DNA of 64,000 nucleotides from positions 992,001 to 1,056,000 of the forward strand of contig NC_087382.1 of the NCBI RefSeq assembly GCF_963675165.1. The letters are read 5' to 3'. Numbering within the stretch: the first letter of the stretch is position 1; each line of letters starts with the position of its first letter. Position numbers and translations under genes: made by a program. The notes beneath the pieces were generated by a model. It did not search any database, was not told where the DNA came from, and saw nothing but the letters and a program-made list of their open reading frames with translations. Of the stretch, positions 1 to 9,784 are shown piece after piece. This DNA is from Halichondria panicea. Lineage: Eukaryota > Porifera > Demospongiae > Suberitida > Halichondriidae.

Positions 1-185
1 GTGTCCAATGACCAGAAAAATTGTGAAAAAACATAGATTTTTGTTGGGCGGCTTTAAGAGATCCTGGAAGTTGGGCAAGGAGAGCTGTCTGAGGATCTGG
101 AATACCAGGGAATTGCTTTGATAGGGTGTTTAGACAAGCATCCATGTGCTTGTCAGTGAGTAAGCCTCCTTTCAGTAGTATCGAC

Positions 186-335
186 TGTAATATGCTCTAG
201 AATCACTAGGTCTCATAAGATTCATAAGATATAATCAATCACTTTTAGTCCAGAACACATGTTATTACATAACTCAACATAAGCCATTACATCACTATAT
301 TGTAAGCTATAAATACAATAACCAATACTACTACA
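186..335 (-). repeat. 3' LTR of the gypsy element
   Basis: Identical to the 5' LTR at 4391-4540. The outer flank is TCGAC at 181-185. The zero divergence is direct evidence of a recent insertion. Confidence 0.95.
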
Positions 336-347
336 TCTCCCTTTCTT
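336..347 (-). other. Polypurine tract of the gypsy element
   Basis: On the element strand the 12 bases next to the 3' LTR are AAGAAAGGGAGA, an all-purine run exactly where plus-strand DNA synthesis is primed in LTR retrotransposons. Confidence 0.85.
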
Positions 348-367
348 AGTTCACTGTTCACCTAGGA

Positions 368-3300
368 TTATTTCCATGTTGGTTCGTATCGAGTAACAGG
401 ACGTGTTTGTCTGCCACTTCTCCGAGGAGTCTGTGTGTCCGTTTGAGTTTGAACTTGACTGTCGGATTCTGTCTGATTCTCAGATGTTTCTCTTTGCAGA
501 TTTATCTCAACTAGATTCCTTCTGTTTCTCCTATAGGTTCCACCTGGAGTGAGTACTGTGTAGGATCTTGGAGCTACTTCTTCGTCTACTATAGCTTCCT
601 CTTCTCGATCAGGTAGCCAAACCGTATTTCCTGGTATCAATTGAGATAACTCTCTAACTCCGTAGTGTTGATCGAATGTGTGCTTCTGTTTTGCTCTCTG
701 TGTCTCTTCTTTGTGTTCCAGAGACTCCACATTTGGGACCATCGGTTTCCTCATTTCTCTCGTTATCGGAACTGTTGTTCTGAGTTTTCGATTCATCAAG
801 AGCTCCGCTGGACTATACCCATTTTTGAGTGGTGTGGTTCGATAAACCAATAATGCTAAGTATGGATCCTTCTCTTTCTTGAGTAGATTCTTTAGCGTTC
901 CTATAGCTCTTTCTGCCTCTCCGTTACTTTGAGGGTGGTACGGACTTGACGTAACGTGATGAAATCCAAAGTTGTTAGCAAACTCTCGGTAGAGTCCTGA
1001 GCTGTACTGGGGTCCATTGTCTGACACTACCGTTTCGGGTATTCCATGTCTTGCAAAAATGCTTTTCGTGTGTCGCATTACTTCCTCTGTGGTTGTCTGT
1101 TTGAGTCTTGCAATTTCCATGTATCTCGAGTAATAATTGACAATCATCAAATAGTTTTCTTTCTTCCATTCGAATAGGTCAGTGCCTACTTTTTGAAATG
1201 GTAGATCCGGAAATTCTGAGGCAACTAGCGGTTCTGCTCTCTGCTTTTGTAGTTTACAACATTCTGGACAGCTTCTTACGAGCTCTTCCATTTGTTTAGA
1301 CAAGCCTGGCCACCAAACTGACACACGTGCTCGTTGTCTGCACTTCTCTATTCCCTGGTGACCTTGATGTAGCTTATCTAACATCTGTAGTCGCATTTCA
1401 GCTGGTATTAAGATCCTGTTTCCTCTCATCAGAATGCCGTTTTGTACTGACAATTCTGCAGCAACTTGGTAACATTGCTTGAGGGATCCTGTAAGTTGGT
1501 GTTTATCTGGCCATCCTTGCAGGCAATACTTTTTGAGTTGTTGACATGTTTCATCTTGGTTCTGTTTCTCTTTAATTTCTTCTAGGAGTTTATCTGACGC
1601 CGGAAGATGTTTCAAAACCATCTCTATATACACGTTTCCCTCTGCCTCTAGGTCGTGATTGTCTTGCATTGGATTACCGACTGGTGCTCTCGACAACATG
1701 TCTGCTACTATTAGATCCTTTCCAGGAACATGAGAAATAGTGTAGCAAAATCGCATCATTCGAAGTCGGAATCTTTGCACTCTGAGGGGTAATTTGTCCA
1801 ATGGCTTAACACTGAACAGGGGGACTAGTGGCTTGTGGTCAGTCTGGATGTGAAAGTCCATGCCAATGAGATACTCCGAATACCTTTCACTCGCCCATGT
1901 AAGTGCCAATGCCTCCTTTTCTATCTGTGCATATCGCTGCTCAGTAGGAGTCATCGATCTTGAGATGTATCCAATCGGTTTGAGATTCCCATCTGCTTGT
2001 TTCTGTAGGAGTGTGGCTCCAAGGCCATAGGAGGATGCATCTGCTGAGACTGTTGTGTCCAACATTGGGTCGAAAAGAGCTAAGACAGGGCTTGTTGTTA
2101 GCATCTCTTTGATCTGATCGAATGCACTTTGCTGTGGTTCTCCCCATGTCCACTGGTTGTCTTTGACCAATAAATCTCGTATCGGTTTGTTGATCTCTGC
2201 TAAATTCGGTGCAAATTTGCTCATCTGGTTTACTGTTCCCAGGAATCTGCGAACTTCTCGGACGTTCGTTGGGGTTGGAATCTTCTGGATCGCAGCCACT
2301 TTCTCTGGGTCTCCTCTTATGCCACTTTCGTCGATAATATGGCCCAGGAATCTTACTTGGTTCTGAGAAAACTTGCATTTCTCTTTGTTGAGTGTAAGAC
2401 CTTCTTTTCCAAGCTTGGTGAGCACCTTCGTCAGTCTCTCATCATGTTCTTGTTGGTTTGATCCATAGATGAGGAAATCATCGATCAGACATACTACTCC
2501 CTCCATATCTCCAACCATCTCTGACATTCGCCTTTGAAAATGCTCTGGAGCTGATGTGATGCCGAAAGGCAATCTGTGGAAGCAATACCTTCCAAAAGGG
2601 GTCATGAATGTGGTGAGGGGGATAGATTCTTCGGCAAGGGGAATTTGCCAGAACCCTGAATTGGCATCCAACTTGGAGAATATCTTTGCTCCTGCCAATT
2701 GCGCTAGGACTTGGTCCACTGAAGGTAATGGATGTCTCTCTCTGCGTACACTGTTGTTTAGGCGTGTTAGATCGACACAAATACGCACATTTCCATTCAG
2801 TTTTGGGGCTACCACCATGCCTGCACACCATTCAGTGGGCTGTGTGATCTTGCTTATCACTCCCTGTGTCTCCATTCGATCCAACTCTTGTTTCACTTTC
2901 TTCCGTAGCGGAACTGGAACTCGTCTTGGTATCGTAATGGCATATGGTGTGTGTTCGGGTTGGAGCTTGATATCGTATTCTGCTCTTAGTTTCCCCAGAC
3001 CTGTGAAGAGTTCTGGAAACTGTTTTGTTGGGTTTAGCTTTGCTGCTTTGACTTGGTCGATCATTTTGATCAGTCCTAGAGCTTCTATCGCTGGCTGTCC
3101 CAGTAGGGATTTGTGGAGATTCTTCACGACATAGATCTCTTGCTCTATCTCCCTGTCATTCCGTTTAATTTTTCCCATGAATTGTCCCATGACAGGAATC
3201 ACATACTTGTTTGGACCTCTGAATGTCTGATGTACTGGCGACAGTGGTGGGGCACCAGCTTTCTTGTACTCTCGTTCTGATATTAGGTTGACCTCTGCCC

Positions 3301-3535
3301 CTGTATCGATCTGAAATTCGGTGGGCTGTCCATTGAAGTCTAGAGTGATTTTCCATTGTTTATTTTCTTTTGATTGCACAGCTCCCAGAAAAAACTCCTC
3401 GCTTTTGTGTATTTCTCGGATGTGTTTAGTTTTGCACTGAGACTTGTAATGTCCTCGTTTTCCACACGTGGCATGTAGCCTCTTTAGCTGGGCAATGTTG
3501 CTTTTCATGTCCCGGTGTTTTTCCACAGCGGACAC
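368..3535 (-). CDS. pol: Ty3/gypsy Pol polyprotein (protease, RT, RNase H, integrase)
   Basis: One open frame of 1055 codons. The true start is probably the frameshift from gag, since the first 22 or so residues are an out-of-frame reading of gag. Domains in order: zinc-knuckle end CGKRGHYKSQC (residues 24-34), aspartic protease with DTGA (77-80), reverse transcriptase with LIDDFLIYG (about 350, an IDD variant of the usual YxDD), RNase H with DASSYGLGA (about 500) and TDHKPL, an integrase HHCC finger (HQGHQG ... CPECC), and the DDE core with D in GTDLFEW (about 785), SDNGPQ (about 838) and NGEAERA (about 873). All catalytic residues looked for are present, so the enzyme set may be functional. 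The C-terminus is a basic RRSGRQTRP tail. Confidence 0.95.
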   Translation of the reverse strand: MSAVEKHRDMKSNIAQLKRLHATCGKRGHYKSQCKTKHIREIHKSEEFFLGAVQSKENKQWKITLDFNGQPTEFQIDTGAEVNLISEREYKKAGAPPLSPVHQTFRGPNKYVIPVMGQFMGKIKRNDREIEQEIYVVKNLHKSLLGQPAIEALGLIKMIDQVKAAKLNPTKQFPELFTGLGKLRAEYDIKLQPEHTPYAITIPRRVPVPLRKKVKQELDRMETQGVISKITQPTEWCAGMVVAPKLNGNVRICVDLTRLNNSVRRERHPLPSVDQVLAQLAGAKIFSKLDANSGFWQIPLAEESIPLTTFMTPFGRYCFHRLPFGITSAPEHFQRRMSEMVGDMEGVVCLIDDFLIYGSNQQEHDERLTKVLTKLGKEGLTLNKEKCKFSQNQVRFLGHIIDESGIRGDPEKVAAIQKIPTPTNVREVRRFLGTVNQMSKFAPNLAEINKPIRDLLVKDNQWTWGEPQQSAFDQIKEMLTTSPVLALFDPMLDTTVSADASSYGLGATLLQKQADGNLKPIGYISRSMTPTEQRYAQIEKEALALTWASERYSEYLIGMDFHIQTDHKPLVPLFSVKPLDKLPLRVQRFRLRMMRFCYTISHVPGKDLIVADMLSRAPVGNPMQDNHDLEAEGNVYIEMVLKHLPASDKLLEEIKEKQNQDETCQQLKKYCLQGWPDKHQLTGSLKQCYQVAAELSVQNGILMRGNRILIPAEMRLQMLDKLHQGHQGIEKCRQRARVSVWWPGLSKQMEELVRSCPECCKLQKQRAEPLVASEFPDLPFQKVGTDLFEWKKENYLMIVNYYSRYMEIARLKQTTTEEVMRHTKSIFARHGIPETVVSDNGPQYSSGLYREFANNFGFHHVTSSPYHPQSNGEAERAIGTLKNLLKKEKDPYLALLVYRTTPLKNGYSPAELLMNRKLRTTVPITREMRKPMVPNVESLEHKEETQRAKQKHTFDQHYGVRELSQLIPGNTVWLPDREEEAIVDEEVAPRSYTVLTPGGTYRRNRRNLVEINLQRETSENQTESDSQVQTQTDTQTPRRSGRQTRPVTRYEPTWK

Positions 3536-4210
3536 AACTTATTTTGTCGTTAACAGTTTTATCGTTAAATCGTTTTCTGTTCTCGAAAGGTTGTCTTCCT
3601 TGTCCTTTTCCTTTAAATCCTTTTCGAAAGGCATTCACTTCTCTGGTATCTGGTTCTTTTTCTTTTCCTTGGCGGATTAATGGTTGTTGCATTTTAACAG
3701 TTTCTGCCTCTCTGGCTTGTGTGACTGCTTTCTCCAAGGTAAGTGCTGAGTCTAGCTGAAGTTTTAGTGACAAAGTCGCATCTCGAATGCCGACTACTAT
3801 TCTGTCCCTAATCATCTCTTCTTTCAGTACTCCATATGCACACTTCTCTGCTTGTGTGTGGAGAGCTGTTATGAAAGCATTGACAGTTTCTCCTTCTTCC
3901 TGTCTTCGTCTGTTAAACATGGCCCTCTCGTAAATGACATTGGTCCTTTTAACAAAGTGTCCATCGAACTTGCCTTTGACTGTTTCGTATTCCTTTTTTT
4001 GGTCTTCAGTCAAATCAAACGAGTGGAAGATGTCATCTGCCTGTGTTCCCATCGTATATATGATGTGTTGACCTGTGCTTTTTCTGGTTGCGCTTCCAGT
4101 CCTGATGCACTTCTAAAGCGTTCAAATCGCCTAATCCATTTTGTCCATTCGTTTGGAGTACCAAAGTTAAATGGTTCCGGAGGTGTGACTTGATACGTTG
4201 CTGTAGCCAT
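3426..4210 (-). pseudogene. gag: Gypsy Gag with two CCHC knuckles, frame broken near 4062
   Basis: The start reads MATATYQVTPPEPFNFG at 4210. The frame then fails near 4062: upstream it reads QVNTSYIRW, while the family-like continuation IIYTMGTQADDIF is in the next frame, so one base appears to be missing. From there to 3426 it encodes the capsid-like helical region, a basic stretch (GFKGKGQGR) and the first knuckle CVRCGKTPGHEKQHC. The second knuckle begins CHV here and continues CGKRGHYKSQC only in the pol frame. With the break, this copy probably cannot make full Gag unless complemented, despite its youth. Confidence 0.8.
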
Positions 4211-4277
4211 CGTTCTTGGTTCTAGTTACTCTCTGATTTTTCACAAAACTCTTTGTAGTGTCTAAAGAAGAGTACTA

Positions 4278-4293
4278 ACCACCGCTTCCACCA
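4278..4293 (-). other. Primer binding site complementary to tRNA-Leu
   Basis: On the element strand it reads TGGTGGAAGCGGTGGT, next to an LTR end (4294). It is complementary to a tRNA 3' end ...ACCGCTGCCACCA with one mismatch in the first 15 bases. The same tRNA 3' end is present as sequence at 4346-4390, which identifies the primer as a tRNA-Leu type. Confidence 0.8.
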
Positions 4294-4345
4294 TGTAATA
4301 TGCTCTAGAATCACTAGGTCTCATAAGATTCATAAGATATAATCA
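4294..4345 (-). repeat. Partial extra LTR copy (52 bp) between the PBS and the tRNA-derived segment
   Basis: Matches the first 52 plus-strand bases of the LTR (TGTAATATGCTCTAG ... ATAATCA) and then stops abruptly at the tRNA-like segment, with a one- to two-base overlap at the junction. It lies directly next to the original PBS, so the full 5' LTR has been displaced outward by this fragment plus 45 tRNA-like bases. Confidence 0.9.
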
Positions 4346-4390
4346 CCAGTCATTTCGATGGCGTGGGTTCGGATCCCACCGCTGCCACCA
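4346..4390 (+). other. Copied 3' half of a tRNA-Leu including CCA, fused to the LTR end
   Basis: 45 bases: 3' side of the anticodon stem (CCAG), a variable arm, the T arm (GTGGG TTCGGAT CCCAC), acceptor strand CGCTGCC, discriminator A, and a non-genomic CCA joined directly to the LTR terminus TGTAATATGC. Animal tRNA-Leu genes carry this T arm and acceptor strand and do not encode CCA, so the source was a mature tRNA. It is not a tRNA gene, since the 5' half is missing. See the findings for the reverse-transcription reading. Confidence 0.85.
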
Positions 4391-4540
4391 TGTAATATGC
4401 TCTAGAATCACTAGGTCTCATAAGATTCATAAGATATAATCAATCACTTTTAGTCCAGAACACATGTTATTACATAACTCAACATAAGCCATTACATCAC
4501 TATATTGTAAGCTATAAATACAATAACCAATACTACTACA
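4391..4540 (-). repeat. 5' LTR of the gypsy element
   Basis: A 150-bp terminal repeat identical base for base to 186-335, preceded on the element strand by the target duplication TCGAC (4541-4545). It is short for a gypsy LTR. On the element strand it starts TGTAGTAGTATTGG and ends GAGCATATTACA. Confidence 0.95.
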
Positions 4541-6504
4541 TCGACCTATCATTGTTCGTAAGTTTCAGAACTGAAATCCAATACTCGGTGGGTGTTGGAG
4601 GACTATCCGAGATCAGAATTTTATCTGCATAAAAATAACTCAGTCTGAACGAATTCTATATGTAAATACTATACCTATAATTATATACATAAAATTAATG
4701 ATTTAAAGTGTACTCTCTTAATTGTTTGTACATCCTCCTATATGCGTAATTATAAAAATCATGTTAGATCGATCTACTAAATATAATACGCTTTGCCCCA
4801 TCTTCTCATAATTTTTAGTACCAACCTGATTTCTCCTATTGCTGCTGTCTGCTAACTTAAAACTGTGTCTTGTTTTCTTGTGACCTGTTGGTGTATGATC
4901 ACCTGAATTGAATGCACGTTTTGTGTCGGGAGGACCTTCTGGGTCATCATTATCTGTGTGCAGTCTCTTTTGACGAGCTCGGTTTTGCTGGTCTGTCCTC
5001 TTGGAACGTGCACTTTCTGAAGGGCTGTCAAAGGATGTAGAGAGACCTTTTCTCTTTGCCATAATCTCTATACCTTTTGCCATATCCTCCCTATACGTGG
5101 CCATCATAGCTCCTTTTAAAGGAAGTGGGTGAGTAGGTTTGCCAAATCGATTGTGTAATTCTACCGCGTTTGTTGAGCTAGGTAACTCCCTGAAAGTTTC
5201 AGGATCCATCAGGCAGTAACATGGAGAGAGCATTCCTGTTTAAAAACATAGCTAAATGTACATGCTGATAAACATGCATTCATGTCAAATTATAATTATG
5301 CTCATTCAACTCACTCAAGTGGTTTGGTCTCATCCACCAGTTGCACCAGTTTTTGCTTGCCCTCCAATCGCTTGGCTTATGTTCCAAGCTGTAGTCTTTC
5401 AACAGTGCTGACTCGTCCAAGATTTGTACAGCTGATGAGAGTGGTTCGTCACCACATAAAACTTTAAATAAAGCCTCTACATGTGGTTTTGAGTCAAGGT
5501 TGGGAATGGCGTAAGCGATGGTAGTGAAAGCATTATGTGCCTTTGATTGTGACTTGTTAACTCTTTCGCTGACTCTTCTTACAAAGCGTTGGTAATGCAC
5601 CTATACGTACATATAGAAAGTAACAATAGAACATAATATATAGTCCAATTCTTTGGCTTACTTGGCAACCTTTCACCACTTTGTTGGCATTCTCTTCTCC
5701 AACTGCACTCTGAAGGCCTTTTAGTTGGGTGTCTGACCAGTCAGCGATGATTCCTTTTAGCGTATCTCCAACAGCAAACTCAGGATGTGCCACCTTTACT
5801 TGACTGAAAACAGCATGAAATGCTTGTTTGTAAGCAGGTGCATCCAACTTGTTCATTCGTACGCGAGCCACAACTGCCCCTGTGTATAATAATTAACAAT
5901 AAAACCGATAATTGTAAGTAAATACATATGTAACTTTAGTTACACTTACACTGGAGAGAACTGTAGTCAAAACAAACAATATTCAGCAGGTATTCCAGCT
6001 CAATAGATGCTTTGAACGTGGCATCTACTTCTGCGAAATCAGCCTTGCTAAGGATGTTTGCCATCATTGGACTCATGCTCACAACCCAGGTAGAAGTAGG
6101 ATTGAGAGAATAATTGCAGATGTATGGATGACCCAACTTTGCATACTCTTCCATATGCTCTGTATGAACAATAAAAACAGAGTTGTACATAACTATAGCC
6201 TCTTTCACGCATACTTTTACAATTATGCTAGAATTACTTTTTCGTAGCATTGCTCACCTGGGTTTCCCAACTGTTCATTCTGTTGTCGATCATACTTTAG
6301 TGTCTCGTCCTCAATTGTTAAGATCACTACTCCAGGAATTCTCTCCTCCTGAGGCTCTCTCAGAGTTGCTGTACGAAGGTTTTTCACTTTTCCCTTGTGT
6401 GCTGCGGCAAGAGACGCAGCTGCTGGTAGATATGATATCCCTTTGCCTGCAAAATGAGTAATGGTCATGAGCGTTATTTGATCATGCAGTTACAATGAAC
6501 TTAC

Positions 6505-7444
6505 CTGTCACTATGTCATGTGTCTTGAGTGTCGGATCGATTTGCAAGGCATGCTGAATGTCATATACAATCTTAGCGGGAACCTTAGTAGGGCCATGGA
6601 AAGAATGATTGTGGAAATTTGTTGATGCGAGGTTTCCTGTTCTCACAAGACCAGAAAGCCACCGCCGTTTGTCTTTGTTGTCAACTGGCCAGACATATAT
6701 AAATTCAACAGGACAGTCTTTGACAATATTGAGTGTGCTCTTAGAGTGTTCAGGGCAAGGACGATATTCCCTTGAAGATACTGTGTAGAAGCACCCCTTC
6801 ACAGAACAATGTTTAACCCCCCCCACATGCATGGTGCAATGCGATAGTTCACTTCTTGTCTAATCCCATCAATGCTGGTCATGATTTTTCGTGGAAGTCG
6901 TAGTTTGCCTTTTTCTAGTTGAATATCGTTGAAAAGAAAGTGTTCATCGTCCTCATATAGAAAGGGAGATGCGTGATGTCGGAAACATACCCTAATCTTT
7001 GAGGGTAAGCTGTTGAGAAATTTCCTGGATAATGATAATCTTCAGGTTTCTCGATTTCAAACCAATTGTCACTATCAGAGAGGAGGCTTGTGATTGTTGG
7101 CAAAAGACGTGTTCCTTTGCTGATTCTTGTCTTCTTAAAATTCGAGGGAGACGATGTTAAAGTATATGTTGTTGGTGGGGCTCCATGCAAAGGTGGCAGA
7201 TTGATTGGGGTGAGCACTTTAATCATCTTTCTTCCAGCGTCTGTGATTCGGTATTAAATACCATCGAAGACATTCTCTGATTGCCTTTGCCCAATTGCAT
7301 GCATCTGTCCAAGACACCACAGAGCCAGGCTTGCCGTATGCGAAGCCTCCACGCATTTTCAGACAAGAAAAAGTTAACGCCGAGTCCAAACGATTTGGCT
7401 TCATTTGTTTGCTCACAGCAGTATCCACGAAGCCACTCAGCAAT
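6505..7444 (-). pseudogene. Junction exon: helicase C-terminal tail fused to MULE-like transposase N-terminus
   Basis: From 7444 the frame reads IAEWLRGYCC ... AWRLRIRQAWLCGVLDR (a winged-helix-like helicase tail). After a shift near 7249 it reads RITDAGRKMIKVLTP, and after a further 1-nt shift near 7033 it enters KFLNSLPSKIRVCF, FNDIQLEKGKLRLPRK and IDGIRQEV, the start of the transposase-like part. An 8-G run at 6817-6824 shifts the frame once more before VKHCSVKGCFYTVSS. I see no convincing splice acceptor between the two parts, so they appear to belong to one exon. This is the physical evidence for a fusion. Confidence 0.6.
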
Positions 7445-9569
7445 CTGTGCAATAATATAGAGATTGATAATTATACTATCAGTAGAATTACACATTCGTA
7501 TATTATGCATGTTAGTATAAGCAATCTTGTACCTTTTTCTCTCCCTTGTTTGGAATTTCATCGACGACCTGGGCTATTGCAACTATTTCTTTCTGGCAGT
7601 CAGTCATTTCCAAAGACTCACTGCGAGAGCAAACATCACAACACTAAGTAGTCATCGAAACCTGGCCCTTTTCTCTCGTTTTATTGAAGTATTCAAGAAT
7701 GACACTCCTTCTACATTTCCCGTTATAGTGGGCAAGGGCAAATCTGCAAACACCAGCATCAAACTTAGCATGCATGTATTAATCACCTCCATACTGTTTG
7801 AAACTCCATGAGTAAAGTCTGCTGTTCATCTGAGGTCTTATCCTTGGTCCAATAGACTGCATGCTGTAAATCTGTTTCACTGAACATAAGCACTCCTGAA
7901 AAAAAGAGGCCTGATAGTTAATCAGCCTAAAATTATGTGCATAGTAAGGTATACACGTACATACATGCTTTAAAACGTCATGTTACTAAATAGACACTTT
8001 AATTACCTTTTGCTGGTCGTCCGTCTCTACCAGCTCTACCAAATTCTTGAACTAGTTCCTCAAGAGATGAAGGACACCCAACTCGCACCACTACTTCCAC
8101 ATCAGGAACATCCACACCCATCCCAAAGGTAGTAGTACATACCATAACCTGCATAATTATTAGTAAAAGAACCAAATTTGGGACAAACTATCTGCATGCA
8201 TACTGAACAAAATTATAAATCTTAGCACTGGTACCAGTGTGAGTAAAAAGTATACGAACATACCTGAATACCAGAATCAGATAGACACCAGTTATCAATT
8301 CAACAGCATTCACTTTGTCGTGGCTGGACATGTTTTTTCCATGAAAACTCCAAGTACTCAGCCCTTTTTCCCTCAGTGCAATAACCAATGGTGCTACATC
8401 TTTGACAAAGTCAATGTAAACAATCGCTCTCTGCTTCTGTACTATGTTTACAACATAATCGGCCAATTCAGTGTAGTAGGAAGGCCTACCTGTATGAACA
8501 TCATGTAATATTTAGGCCTGCATAATTGTTTGTATATACAACACGTACTTACTGAGGATGTAGTTGCGACGACATACACACTACATATAAAGTTTAAGGT
8601 TACCTTTCTTTGGCAGTTTCTTTAATTCATAGGCATGATAACGTATGTTCTCTTGGTTTATGCTTGCTACTTCCTGGCTTGGATTTCGTAGCATTGCTAG
8701 CAGTTGCACTTTGACTTGTGGTGTAGCAGTGGCAGTCAGGGTCATTAGTGGTACATTGGGGAAATGAAAACGCAGGTCTACCAGTGCTCCATATTCAGGT
8801 CTGCAAAATTACAGAGCAATGGTGTTGTATATTATTATGTGAATGCATGCATGCATGTGCAGTGTAATAAACTAGCAAAGATTAACACAATGCACATAAG
8901 TAAAGTACGTGTGCCATGTGGCATTACCTTAATGACTGCCAACTTGATATCAAATGAGCCTCGTCAACTGCAACCAACCCTATAGCTTGTTCTTCATAGC
9001 CAAATTCAGGAAAAATTCAGGGGGTTTTGTTGTCCCTCTTTCGTACAATGACTCGGGTGTGGTGAAAATGAGACGATAGTATTCACCTTGTTGTATTTGT
9101 TGAATAATGTTCTCTTTTTGGGCTGTACCAAGTAAAGCCGCCCTGATGCCTGTCTTGGTAAGCTTTTGTACTTGATCAACCATGAGGCTGATGATTGGCG
9201 AAATTACCAGTACAGTTTTGTTTTTACAAAGGGCAGGAATAACGTAGCATAGACTTTTCCCCTTCCTGTTGGTTGAACAATGAGGCTGTCTCTCCCCTGC
9301 ATTGTTGCAAGGATTGCGTTCATCTGCCACTGGTGGAGTCTGGGGATGCGGAAGTGTTGTGCTGCCAGACCGCATATTACAATCTGTTGCTTTTGTTTGT
9401 CGTGGATATCTAAGCATACAAAGGAGAATTAAGACACGGTATACACACACATTGAAACACAAAGTACTTATCTAAGTAGACTCTTGAGCAAACACTATAC
9501 AATTAGGTGCGTGGATAAAAAAGTACCCAAGCATACTCGGATCCCTAATAATATTACGGATGTGTTTAC

Positions 9570-9725
9570 CTATATTTGTTTCAGATGGTTTTAGTGATTT
9601 TATTGAATGTTCAATTCTCTTTGAGTGTTTGTGCCTCAGGAGTGAACACTGCTGGCAATAATAGGAATCGCAATCTTCATAGAACACAGATGATGGATCA
9701 CTGCAGTTCTCACATTCTTCATATT
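9570..9725 (-). pseudogene. B-box-like zinc-finger exon
   Basis: The exon encodes ECENCSDPSS, then CDSYYCQQCSLLRHKH: a C-x2-C ... C-x-x-x-x-C-x2-C-x5-H-x-H pattern like a B-box or related treble-clef finger. Both splice phases (1 in, 1 out) agree with the neighbouring exons. It is the N-terminal accessory domain of the RecQ-MULE-Ulp gene. Confidence 0.6.
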
Positions 9726-9784
9726 CTGTAACACACAATAGATAAATAATAGGCATGCAACTTTGAATTACATGTAGGTCTTAC

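Larger units (their letters stand above)
186..4540 (-). mobile_element. Ty3/gypsy LTR retrotransposon, young, inserted in the Ulp1-like exon
   Basis: Two identical 150-bp LTRs (4391-4540 as 5' LTR, 186-335 as 3' LTR; both TG...CA in element orientation) flank gag and pol read on the minus strand. A 5-bp target duplication TCGAC lies at 181-185 and 4541-4545. Primer binding site, polypurine tract, protease, RT, RNase H and integrase are all present. Removing the element and one TCGAC restores an open frame in the host exon (RSILLKGGLLTDKH). Pol is open for 1055 codons. Gag is split by a 1-nt lesion, and gag and pol are in different frames at the second zinc knuckle. LTR identity and open pol imply a recent insertion. 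Domain order RT-RNaseH-IN identifies the gypsy group. Confidence 0.95.

Noticed and set aside
2478..3356. Open frames of 60-192 codons on both strands within pol
   Set aside because: They are shadows of the RT region in other frames, with no motif of their own.
4346..4390. A tRNA gene
   Set aside because: Only the 3' half is present and it includes CCA joined to an LTR end. It is a reverse-transcribed primer copy, not a gene.
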